Origin: Planctomycetota bacterium
GTDB taxonomy: Bacteria; Planctomycetota; Phycisphaerae; UBA1845
Reading direction: 5' to 3'
Assembly: GCA_029558835.1 (NCBI GenBank)
Contig: JAKQDH010000027.1
Coordinates: forward strand, 1-64,000
DNA length: 64,000 nt
In this document: positions 43,110 through 53,700 of the stretch, piece by piece
Layout of the letters: every line of letters starts with the position of its first letter
Position numbering within the stretch: the stretch's first letter is position 1
Translations under genes and position numbers: made by a program
The notes under the pieces: generated by a model
Seen by the model: the letters and a program-made list of their open reading frames with translations, nothing else
The model's database searches: none
What the model was told of the DNA's origin: nothing

Positions 43110-45713
43110 TCAGCGGGGCTCCTTTGCCTCCGCGCCCTCACCCCAGCCCCTCTCCCTGGAGGAGAGGGGTCCAAAGGGCGCGTGCCCGGGCACGCTGGCG
43201 ACGTGGCCGGGCATGCGTGCGGCGGGCGTGGGCATGCGATCCGTCACCAGGGTGATTTCACGTGCGACGGCGTCGGCGGTCTTGCCCGCGGTGTCCACAA
43301 CCATGTCCGCGGCGGCGGCGTAGAGCGCACTGCGAGCAGCCAATACCTTGCGCACCTCTTCGACGCCCTCGAGCGTCGTCAAGGGGGGACGCGAGCAGGA
43401 GGAGGTGAGATCAGCGCTGATGCGTGCCCACAGTTCCTCCGGCGGCGCGGTGAGCCAGATCACCGTGCCCAAGCTGCGGAGTCGGTTGATGTTCTGCGGG
43501 TCGAGGACGGCTCCGCCACCGACACTGATGACGGACGGGTGCGCCGCCAGTGACGTGATGACTGCGGCCTCATAATCCCGGAAGCGTGCTTCGCCTTCCA
43601 CGGCGAAGATGTCCGCGATCGAGCGGCCCGCACGCGCGACGATTTCCGCGTCGGTGTCTACGTGCGGCAGGCCGAGCAGGTCGGCGAGCAGCCGGCCGAC
43701 GGCGGTCTTGCCGCAGCCGCGATAGCCAATCAGGGCGATCGACGGCCGTGGACTGCATTGCCCGGCCGTGGCGGTTGGAGTGCTCTTCGAGGTCGGCTCT
43801 CGCGGTGCCCCCTCACCCTGCCCTCTCCCCCCGGGGGGGAGAGGGGTTGGGAGCACGTCCGCGGTTTGGAGCACGTCTGTGGTGGGGGGCGATGAGGTGA
43901 GGGCGGCGGTGAGGTGCGGACGGGCTGCGTCCAGGTCGGGCGTGCGGCCGGTCCAGAGGACAAACTGCCGGCCGGCCTGGCGAAGAAACATGTCGAGCCC
44001 GCCGAGCGTGGCGATGCCGGCGGCGGCCGCGTCGCGCAGCAGCTTGGTTGTGAGCGGGTTGTAGATCACATCGAAGACCAGTGCGCAGCCGCGGAGGGCC
44101 TCGGCAGGCATCGGCGAGGTGTCGGCCGCGGGCGTCATGCCGACATTCGTGCAGTTGATGAGGATGCTGCCGTTGCGCGCGGTGCGCTGGTCCCAGGCGG
44201 CGGGCGTGGCGCCAAGGGCGTCCGCCAGCCCGCGGGTGCGTTCCCGCGATCGGCCATAGATGGTCACGCGACCGCCCGCGTCACGCAGGCCGGTGACGAT
44301 GGCGCGAGCGGCGCCGCCGGTGCCCAGCAGGTCCACCGACAGGCCTCTCAGGGCAGTCGCGAGTTCCGACAGTCTGCGGCTCTCCCCCCTCACCCTACCC
44401 TCTCCCCCACGGGGGAGAGGGGTTTGCTGCACGCACGGAGGGCTGAACGGCGGCAGGGTTGGCGGCTGCGCTGGCGGCGGGGTTGGCGGCTGCGCTGGCG
44501 GCGGGGTTCGCGGCTGCGCTGGCGGCGGGGTTCGCGGCTGCGCTGGCGGCGGGGTTCGCGGCTGCGCTGGCGGTGCCCCCTCACCCGGCCCTCTCCCCCC
44601 GGGGGGGAGAGGGGTCATCTCCGAGGTGCATGCCCCATCGGAGAGCGCCTGGAGCGCCGTTGCGAGCGACTCCACGGCCGCAGGGGCGTCGGTGTTGTGG
44701 GCGGTGATGCCGGCGTCGGTGAACACCAGCGTGTTCGCGGCGCCGATGGCGTGGGCGGTCACATCGGGAACGATGTCGGAGCGGCGCAGGACTGCCTCCT
44801 TGTGGGGGATGGTGACGCTGAAGCCGCCGACGTGAAGCCACGGGCGTTGCCGACAGCCGTCGAGAAACCGGTGCAACGTGTCACCCTCGGGGCTGATCCG
44901 CAGGGGGAGGTGCACGGCGTTGATGCCGGCGTCGGCGAACCACCGGTTGAAGAGCAGCGGACTCAGCGAGTGGACGACGGGATCGCCGAGCACTCCGAAG
45001 ACACGCGTGTTCTCGTCCAGAGCCTCCCAGCGATAGAGCTGCTTCATCTGCGCCAGGGATAGTTGGCCGGGGGCCGTGGCGCGGGCAGGGTCGAGGGCGG
45101 CATAGACGCCCCAGGCGCGCAGCTTCCGGGCCAGCACGCGGGAGAGCAGACCCTCTTCGCCCATGGTCATCACGATCGCGGGGGCCGCGCTGTCGTGTAG
45201 CAGGTCCAGGCTCAGCAGGGCATCGCACGCGTCGCGGGCGCGGAAGACGAGCTTGGCAATCGCGTGGGGATGGGCGGCTTGCATCTCACGCAGCAGCGCG
45301 CGGGGCTCAGCGGGCGGTCCTGAGAAGTCGTGGAACGAGAGGATCAAGCGCGGGACTGCCCCCGGGCGCGGCGTGGCGGCCAGCAGCACCTTCTGCCGAA
45401 TGTTGTCGGATCGACGCCAATCGGCGTATTCGCAATCGACGTACGCACCGCTGCCCCTTGCGGTCGCCAGGAGCAGGGCAACGCGCTCGCGGGTGTCGCC
45501 GTGGAAGTGCCCGCCCTCCTCGGCTGAGCGACAGGTGAGAATCCAGGTGCGGTCGGCGTGGGCGCGAACGTGGCGATTGACGGCGGCCGGGTCGCCCTCG
45601 TACGTGTCGAGACGCAGCTCGACGGCATCCGCGCCGGCGTCCCAGGCGGCCCCCGCTTGCGGGCTGAGCGTCGCCGGGTCGTCGGCGAAGACGGACGCGA
45701 TCAGCAGGGTCAT
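43110..45713 (-). CDS. aroDEK: trifunctional AroD-AroE-AroK shikimate pathway enzyme
   Basis: This 867-residue fusion carries three consecutive shikimate steps. Residues about 1-225 are type I 3-dehydroquinate dehydratase (AELRLDTYEGD-like ADAVELRLD, ILSFHDF, AKLVFRARD with the Schiff-base Lys). About 228-590 are shikimate dehydrogenase (FGVLGDPVVHSLSPLLFN, NTLVFTDAGITAHNTDAPA, LGTGGAARAIV). About 655-830 are shikimate kinase (P-loop GYRGCGKT at 663-670, GGGAVLDPQN). Two linkers and the C-terminus contain translated family IV repeats, and residues about 366-442 of the dehydrogenase are an inserted Pro-rich tandem repeat. The start at 45713 overlaps the upstream stop by 4 bases. AroDE fusions are known; joining AroK at the end is less usual. 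Confidence 0.92.
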   Translation of the reverse strand: MTLLIASVFADDPATLSPQAGAAWDAGADAVELRLDTYEGDPAAVNRHVRAHADRTWILTCRSAEEGGHFHGDTRERVALLLATARGSGAYVDCEYADWRRSDNIRQKVLLAATPRPGAVPRLILSFHDFSGPPAEPRALLREMQAAHPHAIAKLVFRARDACDALLSLDLLHDSAAPAIVMTMGEEGLLSRVLARKLRAWGVYAALDPARATAPGQLSLAQMKQLYRWEALDENTRVFGVLGDPVVHSLSPLLFNRWFADAGINAVHLPLRISPEGDTLHRFLDGCRQRPWLHVGGFSVTIPHKEAVLRRSDIVPDVTAHAIGAANTLVFTDAGITAHNTDAPAAVESLATALQALSDGACTSEMTPLPPGGRGPGEGAPPAQPRTPPPAQPRTPPPAQPRTPPPAQPPTPPPAQPPTLPPFSPPCVQQTPLPRGGEGRVRGESRRLSELATALRGLSVDLLGTGGAARAIVTGLRDAGGRVTIYGRSRERTRGLADALGATPAAWDQRTARNGSILINCTNVGMTPAADTSPMPAEALRGCALVFDVIYNPLTTKLLRDAAAAGIATLGGLDMFLRQAGRQFVLWTGRTPDLDAARPHLTAALTSSPPTTDVLQTADVLPTPLPPGGRGQGEGAPREPTSKSTPTATAGQCSPRPSIALIGYRGCGKTAVGRLLADLLGLPHVDTDAEIVARAGRSIADIFAVEGEARFRDYEAAVITSLAAHPSVISVGGGAVLDPQNINRLRSLGTVIWLTAPPEELWARISADLTSSCSRPPLTTLEGVEEVRKVLAARSALYAAAADMVVDTAGKTADAVAREITLVTDRMPTPAARMPGHVASVPGHAPFGPLSSRERGWGEGAEAKEPR
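43809..43847. repeat. family IV hairpin in the AroE-AroK linker
   Basis: CCCTCACCCTGCCCTCTCC and GGGGGGGAGAGGGG form a hairpin. It is translated on the minus strand as PTPLPPGGRGQGEGA. Confidence 0.75.
44388..44618. repeat. composite insertion in the shikimate dehydrogenase domain
   Basis: Two family IV hairpins (44388-44422 and 44578-44616) flank five 24-bp tandem units at 44457-44576 (pitch 24; each unit begins GGTTGGCGG or GGTTCGCGG). The minus-strand translation is five copies of PPAQPRTP or PPAQPPTP. The whole insertion keeps the frame. Confidence 0.9.
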
Positions 45714-46855
45714 GGCGTGCTTCCGGCGGCGGGCTGCCCGGGGCTGAGGAAGCGTTCGAGAATGGGAACCTGCGTGCGCAACGCGCCGGCCTGGGGCGAG
45801 TCCGGGTATTGGGCGATGACGAACTGCGCGAGGCGAAGCGCCTCCAGGTAGTGCTTGCCGGTCACCAGCTCCTTGAAGCGGTTCTCGTATTGGCGGCGCG
45901 TCTGGATTTCGGCGTTGGAACGCAGGGTCGCCATCTGGCGACCCAGGGCGTCGGCCTCGAAGCCGTCGGGGAAGCGGGCGATGAACTCCTCGGCCGCGGC
46001 CAGGGCTTCCAGCCATTGGTGCTGGTGGGCGCTGTCCTGGATGTGGGCGTAGAGCCGCGCGCGACGGGTTTCATCCCAGAGCTTGCGGCAGCGTGCGCTG
46101 TGCGGATGATCGCGCCACAGCACCTGGGCGTGGTGCTCGGCGACGGCCCAGCGGCCGGCGTGCATGGCGCTCTCCACCAGCACGCGGGCGCGGGCGAAGT
46201 CGAGGGGTTCATTGCGGGTGGCGGCCTCGTCGATCTTGTCGGCCAGCTTGTCGAGCGTGGGCGTGTTGCCAAAGAGGGTGCGGGCGTCGTCGAGCAGGGC
46301 ACGGGCCCGGCCGATCTGGCGCAGGTTGATGGCCTCAACGATCTGTTCGCCGAGGCGACGTTGCCGACCGGCGCGAATGCGCTCGATCGTCTCGGTGCGC
46401 TCTGCGGTCGGGGTCATCTGAAGTTCCTGCAATTCCGCCACGACGGGGACGAGGCGATCGGCAAGCTGCTGAATCGCCAGCAGCACGCCGTTGTGGGCGT
46501 GACCGAGCGCCGGCGCCATTCCCGCGGGCAGGTCGGAGGAGTACGCCGGCGAAAGGGTCGGAGCCGGGGCTTCGTTTTCGAGGTCCGCCAGGGCCTGGGT
46601 ACGGACGGCCATACCGTGCAGGGCGGCCCCGACACCCAGCAACAGCCCACCGAGCGTGATGCCCACGATGAGCCCGATCATGAGCAAACCGGCGAACAGG
46701 GCGTCGATCGGCGTCTCGCCGGAGGCACGCCAGGCGAGCAGCACCAGCAGCGTGAGCGGCGCCAACAACAGCACCACCGCTCCCAGGACACGCAGCAGAG
46801 CGGGAATGAACAGCCCGGGATGGGCGGGCTGGAACGTCTCTCGTTGATCCGCCAT
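45710..46855 (-). CDS. membrane protein with TPR-like helical region
   Basis: This 381-residue protein has two N-terminal membrane segments (about residues 15-37 and 48-72). A long helical region follows (about 80-380) with repeated motifs such as WAVAEHHAQVLWRDHPHSAR, WLEALAAAEEFIARFPDGFE and YLEALRLAQFVIAQYPDSPQ. Such pairs of helices ending in an x-x-PDs turn are typical of TPR-type outer-membrane-assembly or secretion accessory proteins. Function is unknown. It overlaps aroDEK by 4 bases and is probably co-transcribed with it. A perfect TATAAT lies 84 bases upstream. Confidence 0.7.
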   Translation of the reverse strand: MADQRETFQPAHPGLFIPALLRVLGAVVLLLAPLTLLVLLAWRASGETPIDALFAGLLMIGLIVGITLGGLLLGVGAALHGMAVRTQALADLENEAPAPTLSPAYSSDLPAGMAPALGHAHNGVLLAIQQLADRLVPVVAELQELQMTPTAERTETIERIRAGRQRRLGEQIVEAINLRQIGRARALLDDARTLFGNTPTLDKLADKIDEAATRNEPLDFARARVLVESAMHAGRWAVAEHHAQVLWRDHPHSARCRKLWDETRRARLYAHIQDSAHQHQWLEALAAAEEFIARFPDGFEADALGRQMATLRSNAEIQTRRQYENRFKELVTGKHYLEALRLAQFVIAQYPDSPQAGALRTQVPILERFLSPGQPAAGSTP

Positions 46856-46938
46856 CGACGCGCTCCTTGTATGAAGCAGGAGGCAGGGCGAGGTCCCGCG
46901 CTCGCAGGCCACGTTTCCCTCCGGCACACCGCCGCCTT

Positions 46939-46944
46939 ATTATA
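46939..46944 (-). promoter_or_regulatory. -10 box for the TPR-aroDEK pair
   Basis: TATAAT is read on the minus strand (46944-46939). No strong -35 was seen. The same AT-rich spot could also serve the divergent gene at 47002. Confidence 0.45.
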
Positions 46945-47001
46945 TAGCGGCACGAGGGTGTCCGCAGGTGAGCCGGTCCGGCCGGGCCGAAGGGGGCGAT
47001 C

Positions 47002-47886
47002 GTGAGCAGGTGGTTGCTGTTTCTCAGCGGGCTGCCGTGGTATGCACGGTTGCCGGTCAAGTGGCTGGTCTTCGCGGTGACCGTGCTGCTCGTCTGCTAT
47101 CCCAACCCCCGACTGTTGCGGCGGCACCTGGAGCACTGGCGTGACCCGGACCGGTTGATCGAGCCGGACGCGCGCGAGCTGGAGCCGCTCTGGGAGGAGT
47201 TGCGGCCGAAGGTGGCACCCGAGCTGGCCGGCCCGCAGGCGCTGAAAGTCGTCGAGAAGTACGTGTACGATCGGATCCCGTACGCGTGGGACTGGGACAC
47301 GTGGGGCGCGGCCGACTATCTGCCGACGCTGGCGGAGGTGATCGAAAAGGGGCGGGAGGATTGCGACGGGCGGGCGGTGGTGGCGGCGTCGCTGCTGCGA
47401 CGACTGGGGTTCCAGGCCCAGATCGTCACCGACCTCGGGCACGTCTGGGTAAAGACGGACCAAGGGGAGACGATGGGGCCCGGCAAGGTGAAGGTGGTGG
47501 TGGCGACGGCCGAGGGGGTACGAGTCCAGGAGGGGGCGTGGAAGCAGGTGGCGCGGGCGGTGGCCTACGGCATCGCGCCGTTTCCGCTGGTACGAGAGTT
47601 AATCGTGCTCGGGGTGCTCTGGTGGTTGTTGCTGCGCCCGGGTGGTGGCGCGCTGTGTGCCTCGGCGGCGCTGGTGTTGCTGCTGAACGGGCTCATCATC
47701 CTGCGGCTGGCCGGTGCGGACTATCGCAACCCCAACGTGGCGATGCAGATGGCGGGGTTGCTCAACGTGCTGGGGGCGCTGGCGGTGCTGCTCGTCTGGG
47801 GGCCGCGGCGGGTAAGGCGCGCGGCGAACGCGGCCAATGGAGCGGCGTGCTCCCCGAGCAGCGTCGGCCTCCCGCGGCCGATGTAG
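47002..47886 (+). CDS. transglutaminase-like cysteine protein, membrane-associated
   Basis: This 294-residue protein has a first hydrophobic segment (about residues 15-35). A transglutaminase-like (papain-fold) domain follows, with catalytic Cys in EKGREDCDGRAVVAASLLRR and His in DLGHVWVK. Two or three C-terminal membrane segments (about 195-270) come after it. Proteins of this kind are predicted proteases or amidases acting near the membrane; substrate is unknown. The GTG start at 47002 follows GGGGGCG. It is divergent from the TPR-aroDEK pair. Confidence 0.7.
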   Translation: MSRWLLFLSGLPWYARLPVKWLVFAVTVLLVCYPNPRLLRRHLEHWRDPDRLIEPDARELEPLWEELRPKVAPELAGPQALKVVEKYVYDRIPYAWDWDTWGAADYLPTLAEVIEKGREDCDGRAVVAASLLRRLGFQAQIVTDLGHVWVKTDQGETMGPGKVKVVVATAEGVRVQEGAWKQVARAVAYGIAPFPLVRELIVLGVLWWLLLRPGGGALCASAALVLLLNGLIILRLAGADYRNPNVAMQMAGLLNVLGALAVLLVWGPRRVRRAANAANGAACSPSSVGLPRPM

Positions 47887-48276
47887 AAGGATGTGCCTCG
47901 GCGTCGGCGGGCGAGCTGAAACCCCTGAACGTGCCGACGCTCGTTGACGAAGGTCCGGTGTCGCGTGGCATGGCCAAGCGCAGCGCCGCCATGCCTGGTC
48001 TGGGCAACGCATGCCGGCGCCCGCTTGCGGCGGGCTTGGGCATGCCACCCTGGCACGGCTTGGGCATGCCACTAACCAGCGGAGGGACGCGGCATTCGAC
48101 GGCGGACGTGGAGACGGTGGCTGCGGTCCGCCCGTGTGTGCCGCCGTCCGGTGGTGTAAGGAGTTGTCGCGGGGTCGCGGTAAGTGTTCTCGGCTGACGA
48201 TTCGGGCGTTACGATAGATACTGTGTGAGTGAGTACAAGTCCGGCCGCCGGCAGCACGGGCAATTGGAGGACAAGC
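47887..48276. other. intergenic region with a family II element
   Basis: A family II element in inverted orientation (47965-48072, with a doubled right arm) lies between the transglutaminase-like gene and sppA. No gene was recognised. Confidence 0.5.
47965..48072. repeat. family II palindromic element
   Basis: GTGGCATGGCCAAGCGCAGC at the left, a GCATGCCGGCGCCCGC core, and GGGCTTGGGCATGCCACCC at the right, followed by a second TTGGGCATGCCAC. Confidence 0.8.
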
Positions 48277-50118
48277 ATGATGTACAGGTCGTGGTGTGTA
48301 TGGGCATGGGCATTGGTCATTGCGGGCTCGATGATGGTGGCACCAGCGGCGTACGGTGGCGCCGAGTCGGAGACGGGGCCGAAGACCGTTGCCTATTTCC
48401 GCCTGTCGGGGGCGATGACGGAGACGCCGATGGAGGTGCCGCCGTTGTTCGCGGCCAATGCGCCGTTGTCGTTGAAGGAGCTGCTGACCACGCTGAAGCA
48501 AGCCCGGCAGGACCCGGAGGTGGCGGCCATCGTGCTCGACCTGGAGGGGGCACAGTTGGGGCTGGCGCAGTTGGAGGAAGTGTCGGCGGCGTTGCGACAA
48601 TTCGGGGCGGTGGACAAGGAGGTCTTCGTGCACGCGGACGCGCTGAGCACGGGGACCTACGCACTCGCGAGCGCTGCTTCACACATCGCGCTGGTGCCGA
48701 CGGGTGAGGTTTGGCTGACCGGGCTGTACAGCGAGGCACCGTACCTGCGGGGCATGCTCGACAAGATCGGCGTGGTGCCGGACGTCGAGCAGCGGGAGGA
48801 CTACAAGAGCGCGGGTGAGATGTTCACGCGGACGGGTCCGTCACCCGCGGCCGAGAAGATGCTCAACTGGCTGCTGGACAGCATCTACGACCGCGTCGTG
48901 GGGATCATCGCCGAAGGACGCGAGATGAAGCCGGAGCGGGTGCAGGAGCTGATCGACCACGGCATGTTCTCGGCCGAGGAGGCGCTGAAGGCGGGGCTGA
49001 TCGACTCGGTGCAGCACCGACAGGACTTCCTCGCGGAGCTGAAGGGCCGGTACGGGGCGGACATGGAGCTGGCGTTTGATTACGCCGAGGAAAGCACCTC
49101 CGCCATGCCGGAGGACTTCTTCGGCATGATGAACAAGCTCATGCAGATGTTCAGCCCGACGACGAAGAAGTACACGAAACCGTCCGTGGCCATCGTATAC
49201 GTCGAGGGGATGATCCTGCCGGGCTCGGCCGAGCCCAGCCCGTTCGGGTCGACCGAGGGGGCATACAGCTCGACGATCCGCAAGGCGCTGGACGCGGCGG
49301 CCGACGACGACACGGTCAAGGCGGTCGTGCTGCGGGTGGACTCGGGGGGCGGTTCGGCGCTGGCGTCGGAGATCATTCTGGACGCGAGCCGACGGGTGGC
49401 CGCCAAGAAGCCGCTGATTGCGTCGATGGGCAACGTCGCGGGCAGCGGCGGGTATTACGTCACCTGCGGCGCGGAGCACGTGTTCGCCGACGCGGCGACG
49501 ATCACGGCCTCCATCGGCGTGATCGCGGGAAAGCTGGTCACCACCGGCGGGTGGGACAAGCTGGGCATCAGTTGGTCCGCCCACCAGCGGGGCAAAATGG
49601 CCGGCATGATGAGTTCCGCCAAGCCGTGGAGCGACGCAGAGCGGAAGATGATCGTGCGCTACATGGACGAGGTGTACGCCACGTTCAAGGGACACGTCGT
49701 GAAGGCGCGCGGGGCGCGGTTGACCAAGCCGATCGAGGAGATCGCCGGCGGGCGGGTGTTCACTGGGGCGCAGGCGCTGGAGCTGGGGCTGGTCGACAAG
49801 CTCGGCGGGCTGGAGGACGCCGTCAAGTTCGCGGCTGATAAGGCCAAGCTCGACGGATACGACATCCGCGTGATCCCCGAGCCCAAGAGCATCTTCGAGA
49901 TGCTGTTCAATCCGGGGGGCGACAGTGACTATGCGCACGTGCTGAGCGGCAAGCATCGCCTGCTGACTCAGCCGCTGGTGCAAGCGCTGCTGCCCGGGTT
50001 GCAGCGGGTGGATCCCCTGCGGACACGGGCCGTGGTGCGCAGCTTGCAGAAGCTCGAGCTGCTGCATGATGAGGCAGTCATCGTGGCCATGCCGGAGGAG
50101 TTGGTGATCGGCAATTGA
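48277..50118 (+). CDS. sppA: signal peptide peptidase SppA (S49 family)
   Basis: This 613-residue protein has an N-terminal signal/anchor (about residues 5-25) and the double-domain S49 layout of E. coli SppA (618 residues). The catalytic dyad is Lys177 in EDYKSAGEMFTR and Ser390 in GNVAGSGGYY. The segments FRLSGAMTETPM and YVEGMILPGSAEP begin the two half-domains. It would degrade cleaved signal peptides and membrane fragments at the periplasmic face. The ATG at 48277 is chosen because GGAGG lies 6 bases before it; a 16-residue longer frame begins at 48229 without such a site. Confidence 0.93.
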   Translation: MMYRSWCVWAWALVIAGSMMVAPAAYGGAESETGPKTVAYFRLSGAMTETPMEVPPLFAANAPLSLKELLTTLKQARQDPEVAAIVLDLEGAQLGLAQLEEVSAALRQFGAVDKEVFVHADALSTGTYALASAASHIALVPTGEVWLTGLYSEAPYLRGMLDKIGVVPDVEQREDYKSAGEMFTRTGPSPAAEKMLNWLLDSIYDRVVGIIAEGREMKPERVQELIDHGMFSAEEALKAGLIDSVQHRQDFLAELKGRYGADMELAFDYAEESTSAMPEDFFGMMNKLMQMFSPTTKKYTKPSVAIVYVEGMILPGSAEPSPFGSTEGAYSSTIRKALDAAADDDTVKAVVLRVDSGGGSALASEIILDASRRVAAKKPLIASMGNVAGSGGYYVTCGAEHVFADAATITASIGVIAGKLVTTGGWDKLGISWSAHQRGKMAGMMSSAKPWSDAERKMIVRYMDEVYATFKGHVVKARGARLTKPIEEIAGGRVFTGAQALELGLVDKLGGLEDAVKFAADKAKLDGYDIRVIPEPKSIFEMLFNPGGDSDYAHVLSGKHRLLTQPLVQALLPGLQRVDPLRTRAVVRSLQKLELLHDEAVIVAMPEELVIGN

Positions 50119-50127
50119 GGTCGGGCG

Positions 50128-50153
50128 GGGAACCGGCGTCGCGCCGGGTTCCC
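50128..50153 (+). terminator. GC-rich hairpin after sppA
   Basis: GGGGAACCGGC pairs with GCCGGGTTCCC across a short loop, 10 bases after the stop. There is no T-run, so termination is uncertain. Confidence 0.35.
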
Positions 50154-50436
50154 GGTCCGCTTCGCATAGGCTGGTGCGCTCAAACGGGCGTCGGCGGGGT
50201 ACATGGGCAGGCACCTCCGGCGCCCGTTTCGTTGGCTGCCTGGGCATGCCGGTTAGCGCCGCGAACGCGGCGGTCGCTGCACGCAGACCGCAGTTGTCGA
50301 TGTCAGTGTGCGCGATTCCGCGCCGCCATCGAGCCGCGGGCTTCAGCCCGCGCGGTGCTGCAATACCCGCAGCGGCGCACGATTGCATACGAGTGTGTTG
50401 ACAGCTCCACACTTGGGGAAACCGACAACAAAGCCA

Positions 50437-50588
50437 GGGTGGCATGGCCAAGCGCAGCGCCGCCATGCCCTGCCGTGTGTCCGATGCCATCGTTCGCGAC
50501 GGCATGCCGGCGCCCGCTCCTCGCGGGCTTGGGCATGCCACCCAACCGGCTGGGGTATGCCACCCATCCGGCTTGGGCACGCCACCCA
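50437..50588. repeat. family II element with multiplied right arm
   Basis: GGGTGGCATGGCCAAGCGC at the left is followed by a GCATGCCGGCGCCCGC core. Three successive right-arm copies (GGGCATGCCACCC, GGGTATGCCACCC, GGGCACGCCACCC) come after it. Confidence 0.8.
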
Positions 50589-50758
50589 ACGAGTCTCTCA
50601 GTTGCGTGGTCTCAGTTAGTTGGTGATGCCCTCACCCCTGCCCCTCTCCCCGGGGGAGAGGTGTCCACGGCCCGCAGCCCGTTTGTGCGGGCGGTTTCCC
50701 GACGTCGGGACGGTTCGGAGCGCGTTGCCTTCCTTCGCTCTTCGCCATTCGCAATTCG

Positions 50759-53700
50759 CTATTCGGCCCCGGTTTCCCATCGCCCGTCGCGCAGGACAAC
50801 TCCGTGGGCGGCCAGTGCGTCGGCGAACGGTGTGAGGACGCCCGTGATCTCGGCGAGCAGGGTCTCCAATTCTTCGAGGGTGCTCAACGTCGCGGAGAGT
50901 TTCGCGTTGAGGTCATGGCGCTCGCGGGCGATCTGCCGGGCTTCGGCGTCGGGGGTGGAACGCCGGCCGGCGGCACCGGAGCCGCCGCGCCGCTCCTGCT
51001 GTAGCTGCCTCGCCCGTTCCTCCAGCGCGTGCACTTGAGCGTACAGGTTCCGCAGCTCTTGCTGCTCCACCTGCTGCCGGCGATCGGCGTCGAACCACTG
51101 CGTCAGGAGCGCGAGGGCGTCGGAGGGCTCGTCCCGGAACGTCACCTTGATGTCGGCGAGTTCGGGAGGCAGAGCGGGTACCTCCGGCGAAGCAGCCGCG
51201 AGGGACTCAGATGCCTGTGTGACCAGGGACTGGATGTCGAGAGAGGTGACGCCGAGACGCTCGGCGATGGCCAGCAGCGCGCGCGCGGCAAACGGGTCCT
51301 TCTCGGCAGTCGCCCGGCGGGCCTGCTCGACCAGGCGTGCCAGCAGACGCTCGCGCAGCTCCACGGCGGGGCCCAGTTGCGGCTCCAACGTCAGGATGAC
51401 TGACAGCAGATGCGCGCACCTTACGTCGTCGCCCGCATCGAGCGCGGCTTGCGCGCAGCGCAGAAGCAGCGATCCATCCCGAGTCGGCAGCCCCGCCGCG
51501 GTCTTGTCGTGACGCCCACTGGTGCCGGCCGCCGTGACTTGCAGGTACCGCCACAGCAGCACGTTGCGCAGTAGAGCACCGGCGGCGGCAGGTTGATACG
51601 CCGCCGCTTCGTACAAGTAATGACCGCCGGCCGTGGCGACGAGATCGAACGGAACCAGCAACGCGACCGGGCGACCGTTCTTGAACACTGCCTCCAGCGG
51701 TGGCCAGTCGGCGCGCATCGCGGCCGGTGCCCAGCGCGATGGCTTGAGCCTGGGCAGGGCCACGCCGCCGGGCAGTTCACCCTTCAGGATCGGATGATCG
51801 GCCGGCAGCGGTGCGACCTGCCCGTCGAGGGCGACCGCAAGGCGCTGGAGCGTGGCTTGCGCGGGCGGCACGAAGGCGGCCTGCCCGCCGGCGTTCTCGA
51901 GCAGCAACATGGAGCCTCGACGGAGGCGCTCGGCCAGGGAATCGACCTCGGCCGGTGACAGGTCAAGCGGTTGCGGTCCGCTGAGCACCAGCAGGTCGGC
52001 CGGGGGCTCGGGGCTCGCGGGCGAGCCGCCGGCCGCGGGGTCCGCGGACACGCTCGGCGGGACCAAGGCAAGCAGGACGCCGGTTTCGGCCGCGAATCGC
52101 CCGGCGAAGGCGTGCCAACGCCAGGGACGCCAGTTGGAGGACGGGACGGAGTCCCCTTCCGCCCCCTCACCCTGCCCTCTCCCCCTGGGGGGGAGAGGGG
52201 TTGCGGACGTACGGTTGGGGAGAGCGCTGGTGATCGTGAGGTAGCCGCGCGGGGGAGTGGCCGCTTGCCCGGCCGGGTCGGCCCGCAGCCGCTTGGGCAA
52301 GTCGTCATAGCCGGGGGCCGCGTACACGCGCAGGTTACCCATGATCTCGAACAACTCGGGGTGCCGTTTGGCGAGGTTCTGGTGCCACGCCCCGGCCACA
52401 TCGACGCCGAAGAGCAGCACACAGGTGCGCAGCCCGTCGTCCAGACCCTCGAGGCGCAGCTCCTTCGGCCAGGGTTCGGCCCGCTTGTGATGGGCGCGGA
52501 ATATCGGGTGCTCGGGGCCCAGCGGGGCGAACGTCCGCCCGCGCTCGGCCAGTAGTTGCTCGAACGTCCGGCGGAATGCTTCGCTGAAACCGGCGTCCGC
52601 CCGATCCGCATGTCCGATGATGGTGCCCCCGGCATCGAGGTAATCACGCAGGCGATTGAGTTGCGTCGGCGTCAGCGTCAGCGTGCCGCTGCCGGAGATG
52701 AGCAGCAGGGGAGCGTCCTGCAACTCGCGCAACTCGGCCTCGACCGGCACGACCTGCCACTTGTAGATGCACTCGTGCTGTTGCGAGAGCCAGCTCGTCA
52801 GGAAGTGCAGGTCGCGGTAGTAGCGGTTCCAGTCGGGCGATTCCGACGCTCTCCAGCCGGGCGGCCGCACCGCCTGATACTGGAGCTTGTTGATGAGCAC
52901 CGGCGCTCGCCCGTAGGTCAGAAAGAGCAGGCGGAAAGCGGCCTCGATGGTGTCGCCGGGCGGTCGCCGCGCGCCGCCCACCCCGGCCCGGTACCAGTCG
53001 GTTTCGCCGACGAACTTCCGCCCCGACGCAACCCCCAGGCGTTCGAGACCGAAGAGTTGGTACCCGCCGCCGGTGAGGATGTTGCGCTCCGCCAGCCAGG
53101 CGAAGCCGCGCTCAGCCGCTTGGATCGCCTCGTCGATGCGCGCTTGCAGTGTTCCGCGCGGCGGGACGCCCCTCCAAAGCTGGTAGGCCGGTTCGCGCCG
53201 GGCGAAGTCCTGAGAGAGAATAACGTAGAGCGTGTTCACGCCGGCCGTCGTCATCGTGACCGAGCCGCCCTGGCGACCCTGGTAGGACCAGCTTCCGTCC
53301 TCGGCCTGATGCGTTAGCCAGTGGCGGGCCACCTTCTCCCAGTGGGCCTGCGGCACCTCTGCGGCGGCCGACTCGCCGATCCACACGCCCAGAACGCCGA
53401 ACTGGCTGCACGAGTGATCGCCGCCGGTGCCTTCGGCGTCGTAGCCGTGGAAGCCGTCGGGTTTGAGCGTGCGGACGAGCCAGCTCACGTCGTCCTGCAA
53501 GAGCTTGCGATAGCGTCGGGCGAGGCGCGGTTCGACCGTCTGCCGGGTGAGGTGGGTCCAGACGGCCGCACGCAGGCTGCGGCTGTACGTACCGGGGAGG
53601 GGATGCTCCGCGAGATAATCGACGGCCCGGTGGATGGTCTCATCGTGCCAGGGAACGCCGGCCACCAGCAGGGCGTAGGTGGCCAACGCGGTGACGCCGC

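Larger units (their letters stand above)
50119..50758. other. intergenic region with repeats
   Basis: It holds a post-sppA hairpin, a family II element with a multiplied right arm (50437-50588), a family IV hairpin (50630-50663) and a TTCGCTCTTCGCCATTCGC tract (50730-50765). No gene was recognised. Confidence 0.5.
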
